Assembly (NCBI GenBank): GCA_012729835.1
Contig: JAAYCK010000113.1
Span: 18,164-82,163, forward strand
From: Syntrophomonadaceae bacterium
GTDB lineage: Bacteria; Bacillota; Syntrophomonadia; Syntrophomonadales; Syntrophomonadaceae
Length of the DNA stretch: 64,000 bases
Reading direction: 5' to 3'
Made by a program: the position numbers and the translations under genes. Every line of letters begins with the position of its first letter. The first letter of the stretch is position 1. This document shows, piece after piece, positions 26,923 through 35,717 of this stretch. The notes beneath the pieces were generated by a model. That model saw only the letters and a list, made by a program, of their open reading frames with translations, ran no database searches and was not told the DNA's origin.

Positions 26923-27433
26923 GATACAACAATTATTGTTTATTAGTCTGCTTGCCATAGCCCTTATTATTCTCACCCTGCTGACCATCAACTGGACCCA
27001 GCCCTTAAACCCAAATATACGGCCAGATCGCCGACGCTTTGCTTTCGAATCAGCACCTGAATTATTTCGCTATGTGGAACCGGAACTCTACCTGTCCGCC
27101 AACAGCATCAAGCTTACCCGCACGTCTCCTACTCAGGTCACGGCATTTTGGAGGCTGAGCCGGGAACATTGGCGCGATAGGGGGAAAAATACGGCTGAAC
27201 TGATCAAGGAAGGAAGGGTATTCCTGCGGCTCTACCGCAGCGCAGACTTGCTGGAAATCAAAGATATTCACATAAACAGCCCCAAAGGCAGCCTATCTGT
27301 GGAGCTTGGCGAGATGGAATCCTGCTGTGCCAGTCTGGGGGTAAAAGAAGACGGCCGCTTTACGCCCTGGTTGTTTTCGAACACCATTGCGGGCAGTAAG
27401 AGCATGGAATACCGTGAGTATAGGCAGATATAA
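26921..27433 (+). CDS. DUF4912-like protein with N-terminal membrane anchor
   Basis: A 170-aa protein with one N-terminal hydrophobic helix (about 3-24) and a soluble part. The soluble part has the layout of DUF4912: VTAFWRLSREHW, a short LRLYRSADL strand, and a late LGVKEDGRFTPWLFSNTIAG block. The domain match is from pattern memory and is moderate. AGGAGG lies nine bases before the ATG, so this start is well supported. It is divergent from the CPBP gene and converges on the next gene with a six-base gap. Function unknown. Confidence 0.7.
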   Translation: MIQQLLFISLLAIALIILTLLTINWTQPLNPNIRPDRRRFAFESAPELFRYVEPELYLSANSIKLTRTSPTQVTAFWRLSREHWRDRGKNTAELIKEGRVFLRLYRSADLLEIKDIHINSPKGSLSVELGEMESCCASLGVKEDGRFTPWLFSNTIAGSKSMEYREYRQI

Positions 27434-27439
27434 CGCGGA

Positions 27440-27874
27440 TCATATGAAGAACAATAAGGTTACCAGAACCAGCATGGAATGCGTGTAGAAGAGGATGGCA
27501 CTGAAACGCTCGGCCTTCCACTTGAAGATATCCTTGAGCTTCAGCTGACCTTGAAAAAATCGAGAAAGCCCTACGGAAATGACAAAAAGATGGATCACCT
27601 CGTAAGCAGCGAACAGAACCGTGAACCAGACCATAAAGTTGTTCACAATAATGCTGAAAACCAGGATAAAGTAAAAAATCTCGAGCACAAATGATATCAA
27701 CACCAGCAGCCATAGTCGGCCCTTGGCGGCGCTGCCCCGGGATACCATCCAGGCGGCCAGTGATTTCATGATCTCCAATTCGAACTCTTCGGGTTGCCCT
27801 CGAACTATCTGGAGAAAGTAAACAGCGTATAACAAAAAGATAACCCCGGCAAACACGCCTAACATCCAAGTCAC
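27440..27874 (-). CDS. Small integral membrane protein, unknown
   Basis: A 144-aa protein with about four hydrophobic helices: one at the N-terminus (GVFAGVIFLLYAVYF), two in the middle (LWLLVLISFVLEIFYFILVF and WFTVLFAAYEVIHLFVISVG) and one at the C-terminus (SMLVLVTLLFFI). The loops are charged. I do not recognise the family. It ends six bases from the convergent DUF4912-like gene and follows the deoxynucleoside kinase gene on the same strand. Confidence 0.7.
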   Translation of the reverse strand: MTWMLGVFAGVIFLLYAVYFLQIVRGQPEEFELEIMKSLAAWMVSRGSAAKGRLWLLVLISFVLEIFYFILVFSIIVNNFMVWFTVLFAAYEVIHLFVISVGLSRFFQGQLKLKDIFKWKAERFSAILFYTHSMLVLVTLLFFI

Positions 27875-27988
27875 TCGCTACTCATCCTTTCTCCGGGCTG
27901 ATGACAAGAGCGAATAGCTGCGTCATCGCCCTGCCGCTTTGTCCGCCATAGACTAATATAGCATAAAGCCTGGCAAGTTCCAAAGGCC

Positions 27989-28642
27989 TCAGCCCTGAGC
28001 AGCCTGTGCCGATTCCGCCTTTTGCCAGGCCAGGCGGATGGAGTCCAGCATATATTCCCGGTCAATGGCGCGGTGTACGTAATCGAGCTTGTCCACGGGT
28101 ATAATCAATAGTTCTGCCCCCTGGCTATAATCCTGGTAATTCGTCTGATAAAAGCGATTAAGTGTGTCCCAGTATTCCCGTTCAACTTCGACCTCATCCG
28201 GTCGCCCCCGCCGGTTGATGCGGCTTATAGCCTCATCGGTATCTACCTGCAGATAAACCAGCAGTTTGGGAGGCACTACGTGTTGGAGCAGGGTCTCCAG
28301 GAGGTTGTTGTAAACAGAAAACTCTTCAGGGCTGAGATATCCATATTCCAGATACATGCGGGCAAATATTCGGTCCGAATATATGGAACGGTCCATCACG
28401 GCCCGTCCCACGCCCATGGCGTGCCGGTACTGCTTGAAACGATTGGTCAGAAAATTAGTCTGCATGGGGAAGGCCCATTTTTCGCGATCATAAAAAAACT
28501 TGTGCAAAAGCCGGTTCTCGTCTTCGAACATCTCATTAAAAGGCTGCAGATTAAAGGCCTCACAAATAATCCGAACCAGGCTGGATTTACCTACACCGGT
28601 CACCCCGTCCACAACTATCTCAACCCTCTTGGCTTCCTTCAC
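27989..28642 (-). CDS. Deoxynucleoside kinase
   Basis: Phosphorylates deoxynucleosides for salvage. The 217-aa protein has the P-loop GVTGVGKSS near residue 13, the DRS motif in AVMDRSIYSDRIF near 80, and an arginine-rich lid region INRRGRPDEVEVE near 145. These are typical of the deoxyadenosine/deoxyguanosine kinase family. It is upstream of the small membrane protein gene and downstream of a repeat element. Base preference cannot be read from the sequence. Confidence 0.9.
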   Translation of the reverse strand: MKEAKRVEIVVDGVTGVGKSSLVRIICEAFNLQPFNEMFEDENRLLHKFFYDREKWAFPMQTNFLTNRFKQYRHAMGVGRAVMDRSIYSDRIFARMYLEYGYLSPEEFSVYNNLLETLLQHVVPPKLLVYLQVDTDEAISRINRRGRPDEVEVEREYWDTLNRFYQTNYQDYSQGAELLIIPVDKLDYVHRAIDREYMLDSIRLAWQKAESAQAAQG

Positions 28643-28725
28643 TGTATAAACCCCTTTCAGCTAAAGAACAGTAGATATAGAAAGATATTCGAGATAGTAG
28701 GCCAAAATCCTGTTTTGGGAAGAAC

Positions 28726-29040
28726 AATAGACGCAGATAACGCTGATTTTTATGAAGGACGCAGAATTGTTTGCAGAGGTGAAGAGTGAGGGGTTACTGT
28801 CATTGCGAGCGCAGCGCGGCAATCTTCTTCATGAGATTTATAAAGTGTTTGGCGAGCAGCTGTGAAAGTGCAACAATATGAGGACGAGGTATGTCTGATT
28901 ACTCAGTTCTGAGGTGAGACTGGTTTTATGTAGGGGCGGAGATTTTAGATTGCTTCGCTGCGCTCGCAATGACAATTAGTTGTTTCGTTAAAATCATTTT
29001 CTGCGTTAATCATAAAAATCAGCGTCCTTCTGCGTCTATT
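28726..29040. repeat. Complete nested inverted-repeat element between the deoxynucleoside kinase gene and spoVR
   Basis: The outer ends are near-perfect inverted repeats of about 41 bp: AATAGACGCAGATAACGCTG at the left and the reverse complement of AATAGACGCAGAAGGACGCT at the right, both followed by GATTTTTATGA. Inside lies a REP-like pair, CATTGCGAGCGCAGCGCGG at 28801-28825 and its inverted variant at 28947-28973. It fills most of a 414-bp gap and codes for nothing visible. Confidence 0.9.
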
Positions 29041-29056
29041 GCGTTCCTCTTCCCCT

Positions 29057-30412
29057 CTACTCCCCGTCGGTCTCGAGGATCTGGAAGGTGTTGCGGACCA
29101 TGGTGCGCAAACGCACCCGCGCTCCCCACAAACGGGCGATATACTTGATAGTCTGGTGCGCATAGTCCAGGAGCAGTTCGCGGCCATCCCACTCCTGCTC
29201 CAAGAGCAGGGTTCGCTCCCGGCCGCGCACCTCACTTACCTTTATATTAGGTATACTCCTGATGCCGCTGCTGCCAGCCAGGGTATCCCGGATATACTTC
29301 CAGCCATCTTCATCAGCCACCTCACTGACAAAATAGTCCCGGCCCTTTTTCAGGTAGGAAAAAAGGTTGAGCTCGCGGCAAAGCTCCTGGTCAAGGTAGC
29401 AGCGCAGGAAAGAAGCATCGCGTTCTGATTCGCGGACCTGCATGAGAAAACCTCGGCCATGTTCCCGTTCCAGCTTCTCAAATACCTTGAAGCCCAGGTG
29501 GTAGGGATTGATAGAACCTTCATGCGGAGAGAGCACCTGGTTATGCCGCTTGAGGAACTCCAACTGCATCTCCTGCGGCAGGTCCAGTTCATGAAGAATG
29601 CGATAATGCCAGAAGCTCGCCCAACCCTCGTTCATGATCTTGGTCTCAATCTGGGGGAGAAAGTACAGGCTTTCTTCCCGGATCATACCAATAACATCAC
29701 GTTCCCATTCCTCCAACTGTCCATGACGATAAATAAAGAGTAATATATCCTCTTCCGGTTCCAGGGGAATGCGATTCAGGTCAGGTGGCTCGCGTTTTAT
29801 ACGGGGTTCTAACAATGGATGCTCAAGTGCGCCCGGCTCAAACTGCTGTATGAGACTTTGTTTCTGCTCATCGGGGGTCAGGTGCCGCTCTCCAACGGTA
29901 CGATATACCTGAAAACGCAGGGCGTGCGCCGCGTCTAGTATCCTTTCCACCCGCTGATATCCAATACTGGGATCCATGATATAATCGCCGATCCGCCGGG
30001 CGTGGGCCTTAAACATCTCCAGGCAGTTTTCCGCTCGAGTCCCCGCAGTAAACATCCGGTTGTTCTTAAAAAAATCATTGTGCCCATACACATGAGCCAT
30101 GGTCAGCACCTGCAAAGGCAACGTGTTATCCTTCATCAGGTAGGCCAGACAGGGGTTGGAGTTTATGACCATCTCATAGGGAAGTCCGGTCAGGTTATAA
30201 TGGTAGAAAGTCTTCTTGCGTTCATAGGATTTACCGAAGCTCCAGTGGCGGTAACGTACCGGCATGCCCATATAGGCCTCGCAAGCCAGCATATCTTCAT
30301 AGGTGATGATCTCAAACTCCTGAGGATAACAGTTTAAGCCCATTTGGGCCGCAATCTCTTCGATCCGCTCGTTATAGGCCTGGAGTTCGCGAAGGGTGTA
30401 ATCGCTTCCCAA
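29057..30412 (-). CDS. spoVR: SpoVR-family protein
   Basis: A 451-aa cytoplasmic protein of the SpoVR/YcgB family, needed for spore cortex formation in B. subtilis but also present in non-sporulating bacteria. Family blocks are plain: ELQAYNERIEEIAAQMGLN, MPVRYRHWSFGKSYER, YEMVINSNPCLAYLMKDNT, AHVYGHNDFFKNN and MNEGWASFWHYRI. Biochemical role is not settled. It is two bases downstream of yhbH, giving the conserved prkA-yhbH-spoVR order. Confidence 0.96.
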   Translation of the reverse strand: MGSDYTLRELQAYNERIEEIAAQMGLNCYPQEFEIITYEDMLACEAYMGMPVRYRHWSFGKSYERKKTFYHYNLTGLPYEMVINSNPCLAYLMKDNTLPLQVLTMAHVYGHNDFFKNNRMFTAGTRAENCLEMFKAHARRIGDYIMDPSIGYQRVERILDAAHALRFQVYRTVGERHLTPDEQKQSLIQQFEPGALEHPLLEPRIKREPPDLNRIPLEPEEDILLFIYRHGQLEEWERDVIGMIREESLYFLPQIETKIMNEGWASFWHYRILHELDLPQEMQLEFLKRHNQVLSPHEGSINPYHLGFKVFEKLEREHGRGFLMQVRESERDASFLRCYLDQELCRELNLFSYLKKGRDYFVSEVADEDGWKYIRDTLAGSSGIRSIPNIKVSEVRGRERTLLLEQEWDGRELLLDYAHQTIKYIARLWGARVRLRTMVRNTFQILETDGE

Positions 30413-30414
30413 CT

Positions 30415-31590
30415 CTACCCCTCCCTTTCCGCTACCTTGAGCAGTTGTTTGAAAGCCGGCCAGATGTCTTCTTTACCATCAATGGCAACAGAAACGAAAT
30501 TATCTGCCTCGATTGCATCATCGAATTCATCGGACATGCTGCGGTCCGGGCGCCAGTTGGAACGGATCTCACCATAACCGAAGAGATTGCACACCTTGCA
30601 TAATTCATCTGCTTTGTTCAAAGCCGCTTCGATATCCTCCGGCCAGTTGTCCCCGTCACTAACGTGGAAGGCATAGACATTCCAAATCACCGGGCTGTAG
30701 CGTGCCCCGATGATCTGGAGGGCCAGGTCATAGCCGCTGCTGATCATGGTCCCGCCTGATTCGGCCCGGTGAAAGAAGTCATCCTCACTCACTTCCTTGG
30801 CGGTGGTGGTATGGTTAATAAAGACCAGATCGACATTTACGTAGCGATATACCACAAATTGATAGATCAGAAAAAAGAAGCTGCGGGCCAAGTATTTCTT
30901 GTTGAGATACATAGACCCGGAATTATCCATAATACATATGACCACGGCATTAGACTCCGCCCGGCGTTCTTCTTTGGTGCGCTGGTAGCGCAGATCCTCC
31001 TCGCAGAAGGGGAACCGGGCATCCTCATCATCCTCCTGCCCAAGTTCGCCCAAAGCACGCTGCATCCCTTTTCGGCGTTTTATGCGTTCCATCATGGAGC
31101 GTTTCCGGGCCAGGCGCGGTGGGATGCCCTTCTTCTGGATACCCCATCGTTTGGCATGGTGCTCACTCTCCAGCCAGGAATAGCGTTTGCGCTCCAGATA
31201 GGGCAGTTCCAGGTCTTCAAACAGATAATTGACCAGGTCTTCCAGGGTGATTTCAGTCTCGTAGATCTCGTCGCCCGGGCTGCTGCCGGCTCCATCCCCG
31301 CTGCCGGGACTGTTATGGCCCGGCACCGATGCTACCTTTTGCCCTCGTTTTTCATCACCCTGCCCGGTTGCAACACCCTCCTTGTTTTCCCCGTAAATAA
31401 ACTGGTATTCCTTCAGGCCGCGGACCGGGATCTTGATGATCTTGTCCTTGTTCTGCCCTATAATGCTCTCCTCGGCGATAATGCTGCCCAGGTTCTCCTT
31501 GATGCTCCGCTCCAGCAGCTGGCGGTGCCGACGCCGGTCTTCCGCACTCCGGTCCCGCCCACCATTATCTGTCTCCCGAAAAATGGCCAC
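30415..31590 (-). CDS. yhbH: YhbH-family (DUF444) VWA-like protein
   Basis: A 391-aa protein of the YeaH/YhbH family, induced in stress or sporulation with the PrkA kinase. The N-terminus has RRHRQLLERSIKENLGSII, followed by a Gly/Ser-rich linker (about 95-120). A VWA-like domain with a MIDAS-type DNSGSM lies near residue 225 and HVSDGDNWPED near 340. It lies between prkA and spoVR. In E. coli the homologous trio yeaG-yeaH-ycgB responds to starvation; here spore formation is a likely context. Confidence 0.95.
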   Translation of the reverse strand: MAIFRETDNGGRDRSAEDRRRHRQLLERSIKENLGSIIAEESIIGQNKDKIIKIPVRGLKEYQFIYGENKEGVATGQGDEKRGQKVASVPGHNSPGSGDGAGSSPGDEIYETEITLEDLVNYLFEDLELPYLERKRYSWLESEHHAKRWGIQKKGIPPRLARKRSMMERIKRRKGMQRALGELGQEDDEDARFPFCEEDLRYQRTKEERRAESNAVVICIMDNSGSMYLNKKYLARSFFFLIYQFVVYRYVNVDLVFINHTTTAKEVSEDDFFHRAESGGTMISSGYDLALQIIGARYSPVIWNVYAFHVSDGDNWPEDIEAALNKADELCKVCNLFGYGEIRSNWRPDRSMSDEFDDAIEADNFVSVAIDGKEDIWPAFKQLLKVAEREG

Positions 31591-31633
31591 AACCCGACAC
31601 CTCCTCTTAAAGAAGCTGGTGGAAGGGGAACGA

Positions 31634-31941
31634 AATGGACGCAGATTACGCTGATCTTTTATGAATTACGCAGTTTTTATAAGTGGTTTATATATTCGCA
31701 GTATGAACGCAGCTCCAAGCCCGTCATTGCGAGCGCAGCGCGGCAATCTTAATCCTCCGTCTGTATCAGGGGAAGATTGCTTCGCTGCGCTCGCAAAGAC
31801 AGGTACGCTAGTTTTCATAACCATGCCATACCAGCGATTTTGCCTGTATTCTTGTAGACAATAAAAAAATTCTGCGTCAATCATACTTAGTCTGCGTTAA
31901 TCTGCGTCCATTCCGTTCCCCCGTCTCCTTCTGCGTCTATT
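31634..31941. repeat. Nested inverted-repeat element between prkA and yhbH
   Basis: The left end is AATGGACGCAGATTACGCTG. The inner REP-like pair is CATTGCGAGCGCAGCGCGG at 31725-31749 and AGATTGCTTCGCTGCGCTCG at 31774-31800. The right end is AATCTGCGTCCATT with a further CTGCGTCTATTCG. It has the same architecture as 28726-29040, and it interrupts the prkA-yhbH-spoVR gene run. No gene is visible in the 359-bp gap. Confidence 0.88.
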
Positions 31942-31949
31942 CGCTCGCC

Positions 31950-33875
31950 TTAGTCCTTCCACAAATTGTTGGCGGCATATTTCAGCACCACGTTGCAGCA
32001 GTGGTCGCAGTAGCCGTTGGCTTTCATTTCCTCTACCATGGCGTTATATTTCTCGCTCTGCTCGCTGTCGCGGACCCGGGCCTGAGTGATGACTCTGGAG
32101 AGTTCACGCACCGAGGCCATCAGTTTTTTCTCGATGGCTTCCTTGAGCGGTTCATAACTCCCGTATTCTATTTTCTTTTGGCTACGCAGCAGTGAGAACA
32201 TGTAGGCGGTTACATCGTGCCGAAAGCCCCGGGCAGCACTGCCGGAAAGGCCTATTCCGGTCTCGATCGATTCCATAAATGCCTCGTCCGGGTCCAGTTC
32301 CTCGCCGGTATTGCGATCCTTAAGCCGCACCTTATTCACATAGGCTTCAGCATGGTCCAGATAGTTGTTGAATAAGGTTTCCGCTTGCTCCCGGTAGCCG
32401 TAGATAAAGGCCCGGGTAATCTCCTTTTCCAGCAGGCGGTGATACTCCTTTTTAATGGTGTCCTGCAGATAGCCGAGCAGTCGTTTCTTCTCATCATCGC
32501 TGATATCTGCCGCCCTAACCGATCTGATCAGGGACTCCAATACCATGATGGGATTAATACAGTTATGCTCGGATTCAGACAGGGCATTATCGATGGCCTT
32601 CATTATAAACCGGGTGGATATGCCGGAAAAACCTTCCCGTCCCGCCTCATCCCGCAGTTCTCCGATGTCTACCCGGCGAGTTGAATCCTTCTGTACGATT
32701 TCTTCTCCGTTATAAATGCGCATCTTGGTAACTATGTCCACCTTATTGGAGGGGGATAGTCGGCTGACTACAGCAAACATAGAACCTACGTCGATGGTAT
32801 GGGGAGCGATGTGAGCGGAAAATTTGCTCCGTTTCAATATCTTCTGATAGATCTTGATCTCCTGGTCCAGCTCCAAACAATAGGGTACTTCTATCTTAAC
32901 GATTCGATCCAGGATGGCCTCATTGGTGTAATCCGATTTAAACTTATTCCATTCCGCTTCGTTGGAGTGAGCCAGTATTATACCATCAAAATAGATCATT
33001 GACCCTTTTCCGGGCGAGGGTATTGATTTTTCCTGGGTAGCGGTAAGGATGGTATGGAGGTATTCAACGTCATTCTTGAAGATCTCGATAAATTCGACGA
33101 TACCACGATTGCCCGCATTAAAAGCCCCATTGAGCGAAAAGACCCGTGGATCATCTTCCGGGTATAGATCCATCTTGGAGATATCTACCGAACCCACCAG
33201 TACCGAGGCATCCTGGTTGTTGGGATCGACCGGCGGTACCACGGCTATGCCCTGGCGGGCACGGATGGAGAAGCCCCGCTGGATGACCGGGAAGCGTTCA
33301 TACTCACCGGCAAATTCATGTTCCAAGCGGTAGCTGCAAACCGGGCAGAGTTCTCCCTCGATACGGACTCCCAGCAGTTCTTCGAAGGCTGGCCTCAAAG
33401 CAACCGGCACCAGATGCAGGGGGTCTTCCCGCATGGGGCACCCCTCCAGGGCATATATGGAAGGGCCATTTTCCAGGGCCTGCTTTAAACTCTCCATCAG
33501 TGATGATTTACCGGAGCCTACCGGGCCTACCAGGTACAGAACCTGGCGCGATTCCTCACCCCGCATGGCCGCTGAGTAAAAATATCGGACTATCTCCATG
33601 ATGGTCTTATCTATCCCGTAGAAATCCTGATTAAAGAAACGGTATTTGCGTATGGTATCATTGCCGTATATCCGGCGCAGGCGCGGGTGATCCTCAGTTT
33701 TTATCACCTCAGCTCCTGGTTCCATGATGATACGATACATCCGTTCATGGGCCAATACTGAACATTCCGGATGCTGGCGCAGGATCTCCAGGTATTCCAT
33801 AAAACTGCCCATAAAACGGGTCGGCGTTCGCTGGGCTCTATCTTCATTGATCAATTGACGGATCATCTGCTCCAT
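31950..33875 (-). CDS. prkA: PrkA-type serine protein kinase / AAA+ protein
   Basis: A 641-aa protein with an N-terminal AAA-like domain (Walker A GPVGSGKSSL near residue 105) and the PrkA C-terminal domain. Typical blocks are CPMREDPLHLVP, EFIEIFKNDVEYLHTILTAT, DGIILAHSNEAEWNKF and YCLELDQEIKIYQKIL. The ATG at 33875 has GGAGGAG eight bases upstream; an earlier in-frame ATG at 33911 does not. It leads the prkA-yhbH-spoVR group. Homologues are linked to sporulation and stress signalling. Confidence 0.96.
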   Translation of the reverse strand: MEQMIRQLINEDRAQRTPTRFMGSFMEYLEILRQHPECSVLAHERMYRIIMEPGAEVIKTEDHPRLRRIYGNDTIRKYRFFNQDFYGIDKTIMEIVRYFYSAAMRGEESRQVLYLVGPVGSGKSSLMESLKQALENGPSIYALEGCPMREDPLHLVPVALRPAFEELLGVRIEGELCPVCSYRLEHEFAGEYERFPVIQRGFSIRARQGIAVVPPVDPNNQDASVLVGSVDISKMDLYPEDDPRVFSLNGAFNAGNRGIVEFIEIFKNDVEYLHTILTATQEKSIPSPGKGSMIYFDGIILAHSNEAEWNKFKSDYTNEAILDRIVKIEVPYCLELDQEIKIYQKILKRSKFSAHIAPHTIDVGSMFAVVSRLSPSNKVDIVTKMRIYNGEEIVQKDSTRRVDIGELRDEAGREGFSGISTRFIMKAIDNALSESEHNCINPIMVLESLIRSVRAADISDDEKKRLLGYLQDTIKKEYHRLLEKEITRAFIYGYREQAETLFNNYLDHAEAYVNKVRLKDRNTGEELDPDEAFMESIETGIGLSGSAARGFRHDVTAYMFSLLRSQKKIEYGSYEPLKEAIEKKLMASVRELSRVITQARVRDSEQSEKYNAMVEEMKANGYCDHCCNVVLKYAANNLWKD

Positions 33876-33960
33876 AGTTTCACTCCTCCCGCATAATCGC
33901 TGCAGAGTCATATTAGATTCTATGGCAGTCTTTATAATATATGCTCACAAACACCGCGAG

Positions 33961-33989
33961 AATATCGTAAGCAAAGAGGGAAAAGTCAA
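33961..33989 (-). promoter_or_regulatory. Possible promoter for prkA
   Basis: On the minus strand TTGACT (33989-33984) and GATATT (33966-33961) are separated by 17 bases and lie about 85 bases upstream of the prkA start. The match is fair; a sporulation sigma factor promoter is also possible. Confidence 0.45.
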
Positions 33990-34020
33990 ACGATATTGCG
34001 GCAAATTTCACAAAAAAAGG

Positions 34021-34046
34021 TATTTTCGATATTTATAGCGAAAATA
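34021..34046. promoter_or_regulatory. Inverted repeat upstream of the GAF-PAS-GGDEF gene
   Basis: TATTTTCG and CGAAAATA form a perfect 8-bp inverted repeat with a 10-base AT-rich spacer. It sits about 35 bases before the start codon, in the divergent region shared with prkA, so it could be an operator for either gene. Confidence 0.45.
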
Positions 34047-34081
34047 TGCTGTAATAAAAACTTGAGGCGGTGAGATTCGCG

Positions 34082-35554
34082 ATGTCAGATCAGAACGGCA
34101 CCACCTGCTCAGAACCGGGAACCTCAATACCGGAAAACATTCAGTATGAGCTGCTACTCAGGTCAGCCCTGGCTCAGCTCTACGAACCTCTGGTACAGCC
34201 TGATGCCAGCATAGAAGTAATCTCCCATCTTATTCTGCACTGCTGTAAGATAATAAGCGGAAGCCAGAACGGAATGATCGCCACCATCAACCCGAACGGC
34301 TGTATAGTAGCTCAGGCTCAGGACCTCAACAATTCCATCCCCTTGGCAACCCTGATTGACGGGGATAAACTTACTATCTGCCCTAACCACGACAAGGATG
34401 TTTATGATGGTTTGCTGGGTTATTCGGTTAAATTCAACGCACCGCTGCTATCAAATGATCCGGATAAACACCCGGTTTGGCGAGAGCTGCCCGCTGATTA
34501 TGTACCCATATGCAACATCGTCTCCGTTCCCGTGGTTATCGGCGCGGAGATAGCCGGACTTGTTTTATTAGCCAATTCCAGACGCGCTTACTCCGATCTG
34601 GATGTGGACGGAGCCGAGAGAATTGCTAAGTTCTTTTCCCTGGCCATACAACGCCGACGCTGGGAGTCAGCTCTACGCGAATCACAGGCTAATCTGCAGG
34701 CTTTGATAAACAACACTAGCGACCTGATTTGGGCCTTGGACAAGAACCTGCGGATCATCGCGGCCAACCAGAGTATAAAGACTTTCTTTAAGGATTTCTA
34801 TCAGGTGAACCTGGAGGTGGGCCAGCGTATCCTGGAATTGCTGCCGCCCCCCGATCGCAGGACCTGGGAAGACCTGTATCAGAGGGCCTTAGCAGGAAAT
34901 ATGGTAAATGAAGAACAAGCATATCAGGCGGGCCACCGACACTTATACCTGGATATTACCCTGCAGTCCATCACTAATCAGGGACAAATTACTGGAATCA
35001 GCGGCTTCGCTCGTGATATTACCCATCATAAACTGGCGGAAGAACAACTGAGGCTCTATGCCGCCACCGATGTCATGACCGGGGTTTTAAACCGACGTAC
35101 AGGTCTGGCTGTATTGGAGACCCAATTGCAGCTATGCAAGCGCAACAATGCCCAGCTCACGGTATGCTTCGTCGACCTGAATGATTTAAAGGGGGTTAAT
35201 GACCACTTCGGTCATGCCGAAGGCGATGCCTATATCATGCTGGTCACTCAGGCCATGAAAGCGAATATACGTGATATGGATACGGTCTGCCGCATGGGCG
35301 GCGACGAGTTCCTTATCATCTTCCCCCAGTGCGGACGAGCCGATGCCGAAGCCATCTACGGGCGTATCGACGAAGAACTCCAGGAATATAACCGGCAAAA
35401 TAGAAAGCCTTATATAGTTTCCATCAGCCACGGCACTGCTCAGATCGAAACCGATAACCCAGTCACAGCAGAGGACTTGGTGAGCCTGGCCGATAGCCGA
35501 ATGTACGAAGAAAAACGTATATATAAAGAGAACCTGGCCAAACAGAAGCAGTAG
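34082..35554 (+). CDS. GAF-PAS-GGDEF diguanylate cyclase
   Basis: A soluble sensor of 490 aa. A GAF domain spans about 15-195, a PAS domain about 205-325 (LINNTSDLIWALDKNLRIIA), and a GGDEF domain about 330-485. The active site is MGGDEF with the I-site RDMD five residues before it, and DLNDLKGVNDHFGHAEGD precedes. It should be an active, product-inhibited cyclase. The ATG at 34082 is favoured because GGTGAG lies upstream at good spacing; a GTG at 34070 is too close to its binding site. It is divergent from prkA and monocistronic. Confidence 0.95.
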   Translation: MSDQNGTTCSEPGTSIPENIQYELLLRSALAQLYEPLVQPDASIEVISHLILHCCKIISGSQNGMIATINPNGCIVAQAQDLNNSIPLATLIDGDKLTICPNHDKDVYDGLLGYSVKFNAPLLSNDPDKHPVWRELPADYVPICNIVSVPVVIGAEIAGLVLLANSRRAYSDLDVDGAERIAKFFSLAIQRRRWESALRESQANLQALINNTSDLIWALDKNLRIIAANQSIKTFFKDFYQVNLEVGQRILELLPPPDRRTWEDLYQRALAGNMVNEEQAYQAGHRHLYLDITLQSITNQGQITGISGFARDITHHKLAEEQLRLYAATDVMTGVLNRRTGLAVLETQLQLCKRNNAQLTVCFVDLNDLKGVNDHFGHAEGDAYIMLVTQAMKANIRDMDTVCRMGGDEFLIIFPQCGRADAEAIYGRIDEELQEYNRQNRKPYIVSISHGTAQIETDNPVTAEDLVSLADSRMYEEKRIYKENLAKQKQ

Positions 35555-35581
35555 TCCCGTTACGTAGGTGCAGCACACAGA

Positions 35582-35610
35582 CAAGGCATAGGGCCGGTCC
35601 CTATGCCTTG
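35582..35610 (+). terminator. Probable terminator after the GAF-PAS-GGDEF gene
   Basis: CAAGGCATAGGG pairs perfectly with CCCTATGCCTTG around a five-base loop, 28 bases past the stop. The T tail is poor, so termination strength is uncertain. Confidence 0.6.
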
Positions 35611-35667
35611 CTTGAATATTCTTCATGTGTTTTATTTTCCTCTTTTGGTTGATCTGGTTTTTCCCAT

Positions 35668-35695
35668 AAGAAAACCCGGGGCTTGGCCCCGGGTT
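35668..35695 (-). terminator. Terminator after etfA
   Basis: AACCCGGGGC pairs with GCCCCGGGTT (35673-35682 and 35686-35695), with TTTTCTT following on the minus strand, about 20 bases beyond the etfA stop. Confidence 0.88.
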
Positions 35696-35717
35696 CTGGA
35701 TGCAATTTTTATAGATT

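Noticed and set aside
28726..29040. Insertion sequence
   Set aside because: Terminal inverted repeats are present but there is no transposase open frame inside; described as a MITE-like repeat instead.
30769..31752. 327-codon plus-strand open frame opposite yhbH
   Set aside because: Antisense to a clear YhbH gene and running into a repeat element; the composition is typical of a shadow frame.
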